Part shown: positions 1-11,500 of the stretch, in pieces
Numbering within the stretch: position 1 is the stretch's first letter
Layout: every line of letters starts with the position of its first letter
NCBI RefSeq assembly: GCF_014529535.1
Contig: NW_023503670.1
Location: 248,001 to 312,000 of the forward strand
Direction: 5' to 3'
Origin: Bradysia coprophila
Taxonomy: Eukaryota; Arthropoda; Insecta; Diptera; Sciaridae
DNA: 64,000 nucleotides
Translations under genes and position numbers: made by a program
The notes under the pieces: generated by a model
What the model was told of the DNA's origin: nothing
Databases searched by the model: none
What the model saw: the letters and a program-made list of their open reading frames with translations, nothing else

Positions 1-215
1 AGTCGTCTCGTTGCAGTAATATACTCAGATCGCTTGAGACGAAACAAGTAGTCTCTTTGCTAACATTTATTGGTGAACTGTGCGAGACTGGATGAGTGGT
101 CTCGTTGCAGTTATATGTCCAGATCGCTTGAGACGGAACAAGTAGTCTCTTTGCTAACATTTATTGGTGAACTGTGCGAAACTGGATGAGTGGTCTCGTT
201 TGAAGAAAATATTTT
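1..215. repeat. about 102-bp direct duplication at the satellite edge
   Basis: The stretch beginning gtctcgttgcag near 4 recurs near 106 with few changes, including gctaacatttattggtgaac in both copies. It contains the same ggtctc/gagac words as the 49-bp satellite that follows, so it is probably a diverged higher-order unit of the same array. Confidence 0.7.
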
Positions 216-940
216 CTTCGATATCTGAGACCGGTTGAGTGGTCTTGTTTGAAGAAAATATTTTCTTTGATATCTGAGACCGGTTGAGTGGTCTTGTTTG
301 AAGAAAATATTTTCTTTGATATCTGAGACCGAGTGAGTGGTCTTTTTGGAAGAAAATATTTTCTTCAATTACTGAGACCGGTTGAGTGGTCTCATTTGAA
401 GAAAATATTTTCTTTGATATCTGAGACCGGTTGAGTGGTCTCATTTGAAGAAAATATTTTCTTTGATATCTGAGACCGATTGAGTGGTCTCATTTGAAGA
501 AAATATTTTCTTTGATATCTGAGACCGGTTGAGTGGTTTCATTTGAAGAAATAATTTTTCCGATTTCTGAGACCGGTTGAGTGTTCTCATTTGAAGAAAA
601 TATTTTTTCAATTCTTTGAGACCGGTCGAGTGGTCTCTTTTGAAGAAAATATTTTTTCAATGCTTTGAGACCGGTCGAGTGGTCTCTGTTGAAGAAAATA
701 TTTTTGGCAATTCTTTGAGACCGGTCGAGTGGTCTCTTTTGAAGAAAATATTTTTGGCAATTCTTTGAGACCGGTCGAGTGGTCTCTTTTGAAGAAAATA
801 TTTTTTCAATTCTTTGAGACCGGTCGAGTGGTCTCTTTTGAAGAAAATATTTTTTCAATTCTTTGAGACCGGTCGAGCGGTCTCTTTCGAAGAAAATATT
901 TTTTCAATTCTTTGAGACCGGTCGAGTGGTCTGTTTCGAA
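184..940. repeat. 49-bp satellite array, first orientation
   Basis: About 15 head-to-tail units start at gagacc, spaced 49 bp (for example 276, 325, 374, 423, 472). Each has a 20-bp core, GAGACCGGTTGAGTGGTCTC, plus a spacer containing gaagaaaatattttcttt. The core is partly self-complementary (GAGACC...GGTCTC). From about 600 on the core shifts to ggtcgagtgg, a subvariant. The long open frames through the array are simply a consequence of the repeat. Confidence 0.95.
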
Positions 941-1199
941 GAAAATGCTAATTTTAAAAATAAATGCAACCGAATAGTTGATAGATTTTGGATTTTGAAA
1001 AAAGTATGTACCAGATTTAATGATTGTGTTGGGATGGTTTAGAGATTTAAAACATAAAGGCTCTGGCAACCGAGCGGTATTACATTTTCCATCGAAAATT
1101 CAATTTCAGCTGTTTTAGTTTTTCATATCACACTGTTCATTATAATGAGTTTCATTTCTTTTTGGTGTTGTTGATCTTGAGGGTGTAGACAGTATCCAT

Positions 1200-2040
1200 A
1201 ATGCAAGAAAATATTTTCTGCAAAAGAGACGTTTCAACCGGTCTCAGATATCGAAGAAAATATTTTCTTCAAATGAGACCACTGAACCGGTCTCAGTAAT
1301 CGAAGATAATATTTTCTTCAAATGAGACCACTGAACCGGTCTCAGAAATCGAAAAAATTATTTCTTCAAATGAGACCACTAAACCGGTCTCAGAAATCGA
1401 AAAAATATTTTCTTCAAATGAGACCACTCAACCGGTCTCAGATATCAAAGAAAATATTTTCTTCAAATGAGACCACTCAACCGGTCTCAGATATCAAAGA
1501 AAATATTTTCTTCAAATGAGACCACTGAACCGGTCTCAGTAATCGAAGATAATATTTTCTTCAAATGAGACCACTGAACCGGTCTCAGAAATCGAAAAAA
1601 TTATTTCTTCAAATGAGACCACTAAACCGGTCTCAGAAATCGAAAAAATGATTTCTTCAAATGAGACCACTCTACCGGTCTCAGAAATCGAAAAAATGAT
1701 TTCTTCAAATGAGACCACTCTACCGGTCTCAGAAATCGAAAAAATGATTTCTTCAAATGAGACCACTCTACCGGTCTCAGATATCAAAGAAAATATTTTC
1801 TTCAAATGAGACCACTCAACCGGTCTCAGATATCAAAGAAAATATTTTCTTCAAATGAGACCACTCAACCGGTCTCAGTAATTGAAGAAAATATTTTCTT
1901 CCAAAAAGACCACTCACTCGGTCTCAGATATCGAAGAAAATATTTTCTTCAAATGAGACCACTGAACCGGTCTCAGTAATTGAAGAAATTATTTTCTTCA
2001 AAAAAGACCACTCACTCGGTCTCAAGCCGCCTGCCAATGA
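1200..2040. repeat. 49-bp satellite array, inverted orientation
   Basis: About 17 units of the same repeat run in the opposite orientation (core GAGACCACTCAACCGGTCTC, spacer with aaagaaaatattttcttc). Together with the array at 184-940 and the roughly 260-bp unique spacer at 940-1200, this makes an imperfect inverted repeat of nearly 2 kb. Local runs of identical variants, such as three consecutive units with aaaaaatgatttcttc at about 1640-1760, point to recent homogenisation. Confidence 0.95.
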
Positions 2041-2120
2041 GACTGCTCATCCGACCTCGGAAATTGTAACAACGGTTCAAAATTAGAACTCCAAAAAAAA
2101 ATATCTGATTTATCAGCACG

Positions 2121-2193
2121 TGAACTTCGACGGCCGTCCAAATTGAAAGTTAAGCATCATTCGTCGCGGTTAGTACTTGGATGGGTGACCGGA
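2121..2193 (+). pseudogene. 5S rRNA-like fragment
   Basis: The segment gaaagttaagcatc...gcggttagtacttgg...atgggtgaccgg matches the middle and 3' half of eukaryotic 5S rRNA, including the conserved GTTAAGC and GTACTTGGATGGGTGACC internal-promoter region. The 5' third is poorly preserved and the 3' end passes straight into A-rich sequence, so it is not a functional 5S gene. It lies between two satellite blocks. It could be a relic copy or the head of a 5S-derived SINE. Confidence 0.75.
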
Positions 2194-2359
2194 AAAAACA
2201 TTACAAATAAAAAAAGGTAAAATAAAAAAATTCAAATATTACTAACGATTCTACAATTTCAGTCAGTTTGGTCTAGCGAATTATAAAAAAAGTAAAGGGT
2301 AGTGGCCATCTGTGAACTCAACATAGAAGTACAAAAAAAATCTTCCGATAAATAACGAA

Positions 2360-3200
2360 CGAAGAAAAAAGTTCTAAAAAGAAATCAAATATGAAAAGTC
2401 TCAAACGGTCTAGAAAAAACTGAAAAAAGAGAAGTCTCAAACGGTCTAGAAAAAACTCAAAAATTAGAAGTCTGAAAAAGTTTTTTTTTTATGACACTCA
2501 TTTATCCTCATCCAGTCTCACAAGGTCTAACAAATCCAAAATGAGACCACTCATCCATTCTCACAACGTCTAACAAACCCAAAAGGAGACCACTCATCCA
2601 GTCTCACAAGGTCCGACAAATCCAAAATGAGACCACTCATCCAGTCTCACAAGGTCTAACAAATCCAAAATGAGACCACTCAGTCAGTCTCACTACGTCT
2701 AGCAAATCCGAAACCAGACCACTCATCCAGTCTCACTACGTCTAGCAAATCCGAAACCAGACCACTCATCCAGTCTCACTACGTCTAGCAAATCCGAAAC
2801 CAGACCACTCATCCAGTCTCACTACGTCTAGCAAATCCGAAACCAGACCACTCATCCAGTCTCACTACGTCTAGCAAATCCGAGACCAGACCACTCATCC
2901 AGTCTCACTACGTCTAGCAAATCCGAAAGCAGACCACTCAGTCAGTCTCACTACGTCTAGCAAATCCGAAAGCAGACCACTCAGTCAGTCTCACTACGTC
3001 TAGGAAATCCGAAACCAGACCACTCAGTCAGACTAGAACATCCTCAAATGAGTCTAAAGAGAGACGTCTCATGAATTTTGGATGAACTCCGATGAACTAT
3101 TTCGATAAATTCTCGGTCTCAAATATTCTCAAAGGCTCGAAATACGTAGTCTCACGGCCATACAAAAGTTTCGGTCTCAAAAAGGGTCTCAAATACGTTT
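2360..3200. repeat. 43-bp satellite sharing the gagacc core
   Basis: From about 2505 to 3040, units of 43-45 bp repeat about 12 times. Exact 43-bp spacing is visible between 2716 and 2759. Each has the core agaccactcatccagtctc and a spacer ctacgtctagcaaatccgaa. The core is close to that of the 49-bp satellite while the spacer is unrelated. Flanking sequence at 2380-2480 and 3050-3200 has degenerate gtctcaaacggtctag and gtctcaaa copies. Confidence 0.95.
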
Positions 3201-3570
3201 TTTTTTTCACCGGGGTTTCGATTTACGTTTCGGTAACTTTGAATTTATTGTCGTTAACCTAATTTAATAGTCGATCACTTGTCCGTCGGTAATTTATTAT
3301 TTCTGTCGATCTGTTCCGGTCGGTAATTTCTTTTTTTGGTCAGTTTTTTAATTAAATGGTCAGTCGTTGTTTTTAATAGTCGTTACTTGCAGATTGTGCG
3401 TCGTTAATTTTTATTATTTCTTCGGTAATTTTGGTCGGTATTCTTCGTATACGTTTACGGTATAAATAAATTATAAGATGCTGTACTGATTTTTGAGTCG
3501 GTATTATCAATTTAATTTTCGGTATTTTAATTTTACTATTTTGTAATTTCTTCACGCTTTCAACCCGAAA
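3200..3570. repeat. degenerate gtcggtaatt-rich array
   Basis: Short irregular repeats of gtcggtaattt, gtcgatca and ttcggtaatt fill this stretch. The same words recur inverted at about 5640-5800 and direct at 5825-6060, suggesting foldback-type terminal arrays. No coding content is seen. Confidence 0.6.
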
Positions 3571-3999
3571 AAAATTATTTGAAATTAAAAGCGCGTGAAA
3601 GAATGTTCACCTCAGCGAACAACAAAAACTGCAATATCAACTTTCCATGACACTGCAATGTTTTGTTTTTGCTGTTATTGTTATTTTGAAACAATAAATC
3701 GGGTGAACCATCATATCTATTTGCGTATTTCAGATCATTTAAGAATTATGTTCCGTCGTGTATAGATTACTAACGGACGAAGTACAGTTAATGTTCTTCT
3801 TTCAAAGTAATATTTGAAGTGTTAAGTGAACGTTAAATATTCTTAAATTCTGTGTTATCAAAACTGAAACGAAATTTTATCATAAAAGGTAAGTAACCAA
3901 CAAACAAAATATTATGAATTAACGTAAGTAACGTAAAGGAGTTTAGTTCGTCCCTACAAAACTCATCTTTTTACGAAATTAATACCAATTTTCATTGTA
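3571..3999. other. no recognised gene
   Basis: AT-rich single-copy-looking sequence. A good splice-donor sequence (aaaaggtaagta) at about 3884-3895 is isolated, with no supported exon attached. Confidence 0.4.
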
Positions 4000-4477
4000 C
4001 ATAAAAAGCGTTTTAACACGCCGAGCGATCCGGCCTATTGCCCCGGAGCGAAGCGGAGGGCCGCAATGCGAGCCGGGCGCCGGAACGGTGTCGGTAACTT
4101 AGGTGTTAATTTTTTTTCTCTCGCATCGTCTAATAATTAGTTTGTGTAATTCATTGCACACAAAAAGTGTTTTAACACGCCGAGCGATCCGGCCCATTGC
4201 CCCGGAGCGAAGCGGAGGGCCGCAATGCGAGCCGGGCGCCGGAACGGTGTCGGTAACTTAGGTGTTAATTTTTTTTCTCTCGCATCGTCTAATAATTAGT
4301 TTGTGTAATTCATTGCACACAAAAAGTGTTTTAACACGCCGAGCGATCCGGCCCATTGCCCCGGAGCGAAGCGGAGGGCCGCAATGCGAGCCGGGCGCCG
4401 GAACGCTGTCGGTAACTTAGGTGTTAATTTTTTTTCTCTCGCATCGTCTAATAATTAGTCTGTGTAATTTTTGTTAT
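4000..4477. repeat. 159-bp GC-rich tandem triplication
   Basis: Three near-identical units of 159 bp are anchored at ccgagcgatcc (4021, 4180, 4339). Each has a GC-rich head of about 75 bp containing gccccggagcgaagcggagg and gcgagccgggcgccgg, then an AT-rich tail with ttttttttctctcgcatcg. The GC-rich head can fold on itself. It stands out sharply against the AT-rich surroundings. Confidence 0.95.
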
Positions 4478-4489
4478 ATAAAATTAAAA

Positions 4490-5160
4490 TTTACAAAACC
4501 AAATTATAGACGGATTTGCTCTTTTACACATTGTAGTAAAGATGCTAATAGATCGATCTCATAGATTTTGTCCTTTTACGAAATGTAGCGGAAACGCTAA
4601 AATAGCTCGACCTCACCGGTTTTTCCCGTTTACGAAATGTAGCGAAGCCTCTGATAAATCAACCTTACCGGATTTGCCCTTTTACGAAATGTAGCGGGAA
4701 CGCTAAAAAAGCTCGCTCTCATTGGATTTGTTCTTAAACAAAATGTAATGAAAATGCTTATAGCTCGACCTCACCCTTTCATGAAATGAAGCGAGAACGC
4801 TAATAGCTTGACCTCACCGGATTTGCCCTTTTACAAAATGTAGCGGGAACGCTTATAGATCGACCTCACCGGACTTTCCTCTTACAAAATGAAGCGGAAA
4901 CGGTAATAGCTCGACCTCATTGGATTTGCTCTTAAACGAAATGTAATGGGAACGCTAAAAATGTTCAACGTCACCGGATCTGCCCTTTTACGAAATATTT
5001 CGAAGGCTCTGCTCTAAGAGAAGGCCCTCACAAGATTTGACTTTTAACAAAATGCAGCGGGAACGCTAAAATAGCTCGCCCTCACCGGATTTGCCCTTTT
5101 TCCAAATGTAGCGAAGACTTTAATTAGTCCAATTAAATGACCTTGAAGAATTTTCCCTTT
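4490..5160. repeat. degenerate 53-59-bp tandem array
   Basis: About 11 imperfect units share the pattern ctcaccggatttgccc, ttttacgaaatgtagcggg, aacgctaaaatagctcgac. Divergence between units is high, so this is an older array than the satellites upstream. Confidence 0.85.
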
Positions 5161-5624
5161 CTTACAAAATATTCAGTTTCTATAGAGGAGGGTCTACCGT
5201 AGATTTGGCCACAAAGTTACAAATGTAACAATCGTAATTCCTAAATGAAACCTAGAGTGATGGTTGAGGCAGCTATGCTGCCTTCTTGAATTTAGTTGTG
5301 AACGGTTGTGGACGCCAAAAAAAAACTAGTTTATTTCACGATTTGGCGATATAATTATTCCATCGATAAGCCTATTTCTGGGTTAAACCATACCGTCTTC
5401 ATTTCTGGTACAAATTGCTCTCGGGTTGGAATAACAGGGGTCCCACAGAATCGGTTAAGGACATAAGGACATTCCTTTCGTAAAAAATAAGGACAAAATT
5501 CTGTAAAAAAAAAACTCATATCAAAGCGAGCGACATAATTTTGGACCCCTGGAATAAATATAGTCGAAAGTAACTATTTGTGATCGGTTGTAAATAACAA
5601 TCAGGTTTTTTTTCATTACGACCG

Positions 5625-6065
5625 ACAGAAATAGATTAGGTACCGCCAAGTAATTTCAAATCACCTACTGTAATTGACCCATCAAAAAAATTATGTATCG
5701 ACAAAAAACGATCGACCAAAATATTAAAGTATCGACAAAAAAAGCAAATTACCGGACAAAATAATAAATAACGACCAAAAATTCAAATTTACCGTACCCA
5801 TCCTTTCACTACAAACTACCATCTTCGTCGGTAATTCATATTTCTGAGTCGATCAGCGGCATTCGTACGGTAAATTCTAGTCGGGAATATTTATTAAATG
5901 GAAGGTACCAACGGTGTCGATCCAATCTTAATTTAAGGTCGATTATTTTCAATTTTTAGTCGATCACCTTTCGGTCGGTAAATTGTAATTTTCAGTCGGT
6001 AGAATTTTATTTTTGGTCGATCAAAATGAATTTTCTGTCGATCGGTTTATTACCACCCATGATTA
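5625..6065. repeat. inverted pair of gtcggtaatt arrays (foldback-like)
   Basis: At 5640-5800 the words are taccg, gtatcgac and gaccaaaa. At 5825-6060 they are their complements (gtcggtaa, gtcgatca, ttttggtcg). The two halves face each other around about 5810. They also relate to 3200-3570, so a foldback element spanning about 3.2-6.06 kb is possible. Confidence 0.55.
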
Positions 6066-8507
6066 ATTTGATAGATGAGAGCGTCAGTAAGCCAACAAAA
6101 TCACTTAGAACACAAGGCTGAGCTCAGGAGTTGCCGAAACTGTTCGAAATTGTGAAAAAATTCGGTTTTTGGACGATCTCAGTGTTTGGAAATTTTTGGC
6201 AATTTTTTTTTGGCAAAATTACCAACAATAGGCCCTGCTCTATGGTATATCGAAAATAAAAGTGCCAGGCGCTGACATTACTTTTACAAGGTAAAAACTT
6301 AAGTGAACACCATCAATATAGTGTTCAAAGAGAATGTCAAAAAAAGTGTTCACCCATCGAGCTCAGTTAAATTAACTGGTTTTTTCCTAGTTAACTGGAC
6401 TTTTACATACAAATTTTGACGTATCACCCAACGGAACCAGTTAATTTTTCTCTCTTTTACGCTCTTTGAACACTGTATACAACAAATTTAAGTTTGATAT
6501 TAATCTGTTAATTCAATTTGCGTTGGTTTTCACATCTGTTTCGACAAACTTTCTTCTTACTTTACAACTTATATTCTCATTATACTGACGTGGAAAACTG
6601 CTGATAAGATCTGGGCCATATTGGTCGACCTTTTGCTCTTTTACATGCAGCTCAAGCCTGACTCTCTAGAGATTGCCCGATCGGACCGATTAAGTCAGGT
6701 TTCGGCCCTGTATTATTGCTGCTGCGTCGAAATAGCTTTTGGTTCATACACAGAAAACAAATGAAGGAAATCATGCAAAGTCACTTTAAGAATTATTACT
6801 AATCTTGTTCGGACGGCTTTGCTTGCCGCTTATGAACGATAAAGTTATCTAAAAAGTCTAACTAATAAACAATTTTATCGAATCTAATTTCTACGAAGCT
6901 TTTTTATGCTTTGATTAAAAAGGGTAGGTAACTACAACTGGTCTGAAATTAGTCTATTCAAATACATTCAGTTTACCATCACATGCGCTTTTATTGTAGA
7001 AAGATATAGTTTATTAATTGCAGGTCCTCGATAGTGTCGATTCATTTTTATTTATTTTTATTTTTTGCAAAAATTAAAAATCACATTCTTTATAAAGGTA
7101 GAAAAGTCTGGACGAAAAACGAGTTTGGTTCATCGAATGTGATTGGAATTATAGTAAATTCAATTTCGGATATGTTGTGAAACAGACCTTCAGAACCAGT
7201 GATGAACTTATTGACTAGGAACGCACCATCAATCGGCATAAATATTTTTAAACAGACTCAACGACTGATGTTTCGAATTCTAATTGGTCGTTTAAGTCGT
7301 GAACAATGATGCAGATGCACTGTTTGAAAAACAACGTAGACGTTTTGCAAATTATTGTAAATTGTTGTAATCCTTGAAAGTGGTATAATTCTTAGCAAAT
7401 AGTCAAATTCGGAATAAAAGTCAAGAGTCTGGTTTTCGTGTGTTTGTTGATCAAGGAATCATTACTCACGGCAAGTGAACTCGACGAAATACAAGATGAT
7501 GAAGATTACCTTTAAAAAATTGGGGTTAGAATTTCGTGTTAAGCCATTCGACTTACACTTGCTCTCTTTTCATATTAATTTCTCTGTTTCTCCCATATTA
7601 AGCGGTGCTAAAATGGTTTTAATTCCATCTAGTAATAAGCAGTAATGTTTCCACCAAGGAATTTGATGTAATAGAAGTCGCATTGACGATTCTGCACAGC
7701 TTAATATGAATGATTATTAATCATTGATTAACGAAAGAATTGAAAATCGTATCTTGAGCAGAGATTGTGGACCTCAAAGACAAAATTGCAGAGACCTTCA
7801 TTTTTGTTACAACTTTCATTCCTTTTTGTCAATTTTTGGTTATAGTTTTATGAAGTGAGTTCCATAATATGCTGCTGTATAAATTGGTCAAAATTTGTTT
7901 CCCTCAAATGATTTTTTTTTTAGTTTTAATTTCAAGAAGAAATTGTTATGGAAAATTTAAGTCGCAAACCGGGTGTTGTCGGCGGCCACGGTATATATAT
8001 ATAAATATTTTTGAAAATGTGTATAGTAGAAAATGCGAAAATGTATTTTCTTTTCATTCATTCATCAAGACTTTTACTTATAAGAACAATATTTTATTTA
8101 CTAATTTTCTCTTGTTGATATATCTATACAAATTCATCTAAACATCGAAAAGGTTTGTATCGTGGACCCGAAGATATTTTAAATATAATTCTTTTTTACA
8201 GTTTCTTAAGCATTCAATTCAATTCGGTTTCATGTAATTAATTGTAATAAAATCGTAAATTTTGTTAACAAGATATATAAATAACAAAAATAAATATTTT
8301 TTCTTTAAAAAAAAAACTTAGTTTTAAAATAAGTTAGCGATCGAAAATTAGTGTAATTGTAAAAAGTTACGAAATTTAAATTAAATTCGAATAGAAAATG
8401 AACACTGTCCATCTTAATAATAATAATAACAATTGAAGGTATACGCACATTGCCACTCAAATTCGAAGGAGTTGATCAATCCTTGAGTCAATCACTTTTC
8501 TTTTTAT
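6066..8507. other. intergenic, no gene seen
   Basis: AT-rich sequence without a convincing exon, RNA gene or complete transposon. Positions 6290-6480 contain repeated agtgttca and aactgg words that may be a worn element. The open frame at 7869-8141 is low-complexity and rejected. Confidence 0.5.
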
Positions 8508-11500
8508 TTACAACTTAACTGTCTTTTGCGTTTCACTTTCATTACCTGCATCGTTGTCGCTCTTTCTCTTTTTCATAAACAACAATGGACACATACCCAA
8601 CAAGCATCCAATCATAATGCCCAATGCGCGTCCCTATTGAAATTCCATTTCAAGTTTAGTATTTTAACCAGACACAGTTTAGTAAAAGTTTACAACTTAC
8701 ATAACTTGCAACACGTCTGCTCGATTTCAATTCCATTTGTTCCTGGGTAAGTCTTGGTGGTCTCAGTCCGAGAAATTCACAAAACCGTTCTACATAATGT
8801 GCCAGTCCTAGGCCTAACACATCGCTTATAGTATTACCGAAACCAGCGGCTGCCATTGTTGAAATGCACATGTACATGCCCATTGTGTGCTCAATGTAGT
8901 CACCCTGTGTTCAATTTAGTAAAACGAGTTAAAGTTGGTTCGTTGAGATTTTTATTTGATGGCACATTTCATTGATGTCTTGTGAATAATGTGCGCTAAA
9001 GTGGGTACCACAATCAATAAAAGGCTAAGAAGGAAAATGATTGAGCAACTCTCGAATTGTCGTCCCCTTATACTTGAAATTTGTTAAAGACATCAATGGA
9101 ATGTGTTATAGTGACTCAAACTTACAGCGACGATCATAAAAAAATTATCCAGAAAACCAAAACCAAGGAATGGCACAGCGTTGACGATCATAACTGAAAT
9201 AAATAATTTTTGAAATCGTTTGGAATAGTAAATTTAACGATTCTCGGTCATACAAAAATTTGGGTGTTCACATGTCAACCATTTCCACACAAAACAATCT
9301 CATTTACTACCGACGTTACTATCCTTCGAGAATGGGACATTGAACTTTTGACATTTTTTGTATTTAGATTAAGAATGTTATTGTAAACAAAAAATTGTTC
9401 TACACTATTGCCGAAATTTCAAGTTTTTTACTTTTAATTTATATTTCAATTACGACTACGACCCAAATTCAACCCAAAAGCATACCTTTTTCGTGAGAGA
9501 ATTAAGAAAAAATTTATGTTTGACTGATCTTTGAAAATCAGAAAACAATTAATTAAAAATATAAATGTTTATAATTTTACGATAGTGTAGAATAATTTTT
9601 TGCTTAGAATAATGTTGTCTATCGAAATTATTGAAACTTCAGTCCCCCATTACTACTCCCCGATACTAATGATACCTGGATAGTTAAAAACCCCTCTCCG
9701 AGAGTAAAATTCTTCAGATTTGTCAATCCTCGAGATTTACTTGGACTTAAACCGCAGCTGTTCATGTAGGTACTCATAACAGTCAATTTTTAAGTTATAA
9801 AGGACATTCGATATTTTTAATGTTCCGCTTTGGCAAGGGACCATCAGAGTACAAATAAGTAGGTGTAAATGGTTCATGGTGTGCTTGTGGACATATAATT
9901 GAAATTACACAAGTAGAAGCCGAACCCACAATCTTCATGAGTTTAATTATTACAAAGGTGCAAGTGAATAATGTTATGTTTATGTTGTCAAAAAGGACAG
10001 ATTACAAACTGATACTGTAGAGGAAATGACGAAATGCAAAATTTCCTTGGAAAAATCCTAATTTCATTTATTGTTTCATGTGGAAGTCTTCTTGTTCACG
10101 TTAGTTAATGTGTGGAATTCTCCCTTCTCTAAAAGATATAGACGGCTTTCTTTTATCTCCCCAAGTCCTATTAGAATGTAAATTTACTTACTTTTCATCA
10201 ATTCATCTTTCGTTGGAGGAATTACAGCATGTGCTTCAACTGGAAAAGTGCATATAGTTTATTACATCAAGTGAATTCATCATTGAATTTTTTGTAAAAA
10301 TAAATAAATAATGAGAAGCAAGACCATTCATGCCCGTGCAAAATTGTATTTTTAAACTTTTGTACTCATGCTTTTTTATGCGTAAATTCCGATTCCTATA
10401 ACTAATACGGAACCGGTTATCTTTCGTTAATACAAGCGATATGAGTAAACAATATTGAAATGAAAATGTTAGATGTGTTTTATGGTGTTTGGTTTGATGA
10501 AACCTGTAATGACTTCATATGAATTATAATTTTGCTTCTATTATCTCAAATGTTTCTACGGAATGGATTGTGTGTATGTATGTTAAAGGAGAGTTCCAAG
10601 CATGACATGTTTTCGGGAATTAGAATTCTTGACGATTTTTGTAATTCTCTAAATGGTTTTCCCCAGAATTTTCAAGAAATTAGGAATAAAATCAAGAATT
10701 CAATTTCTGGAAAATAAGCTCTGGTTCTAAGTCATGCATAAAAAACAAATATTTAAGAGATAAAAAAAAATGTAAGCTCTTGGCTTTTTACCCCCATATC
10801 AAAGAGTTCTATTTTCTTGGCCAGAAGTCCTTGTTTTGCCATCTAAAGAAGCGAGTAGTGCAAATCATAAAATTAAGATATTTTAAGCGCATTCAGAAAT
10901 CCTTATTCGTTGGATTTGATTTAGAGATGAGCGGGCCGACGTTTTTTCAATACCCGACCCGACCCGGCCCGATCCAATTTTTTGAACCCGAGCCCGACCC
11001 GACCCGAGACTTTTCTCTTCACGGCCCGACCCAACCCGACCCGAAAAAAACATCGGCCCGACGTGACCCGACTTTTTTTTACTATAAGAAATTTAATGAA
11101 AAATCATTTTCTACGCATAAAGGCTTTGCAATAATCTTATACGCGAAGTAAAATAATAAAATAAGTTAGTGTTTGATGCTTTATAGGCTTTTATTGGCTT
11201 ACTTTAAATTTGTATTTCTAAGTCGGGCCGGCCCGAATTTTTGTTTTCAAAGCCCGACCCGACCCGGCCCGAATGAATTTTCAAAACCCGGACCCGAACC
11301 CGATCGGGCCGGGTCGGGTCGGGTCGGGCCGATGTATTTCGGGCGGCCCGCTCATCTCTAATTTGATTCGATCAAGTTTTTTTTTGTAAATAAATATTGT
11401 CACATTCAATTACCAGAAGTGTAATTATATCGATATTAATAAAGCTAAATAAATCAACGGTAACCTGTAATTATACCAGCAACGACCAGACACAATTACA

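Noticed and set aside
111-1805. Several 60-120-codon open frames across the start of the window
   Set aside because: They are frames through the 49-bp satellite in both strands (49 is not a multiple of 3, so frames cycle) and have no start, splice or family support.
2505-3040. CRISPR array (43-bp regular repeats)
   Set aside because: The whole 43-bp unit repeats; there are no unique spacers. It is satellite DNA.
7869-8141. 90-codon open frame
   Set aside because: Low-complexity Phe/Ile/Tyr-rich translation of AT-rich DNA.
10780-11361. Pro/Gly/Arg-rich open frames
   Set aside because: They translate the GC-rich arms of the hAT-type MITE at 10922-11360.
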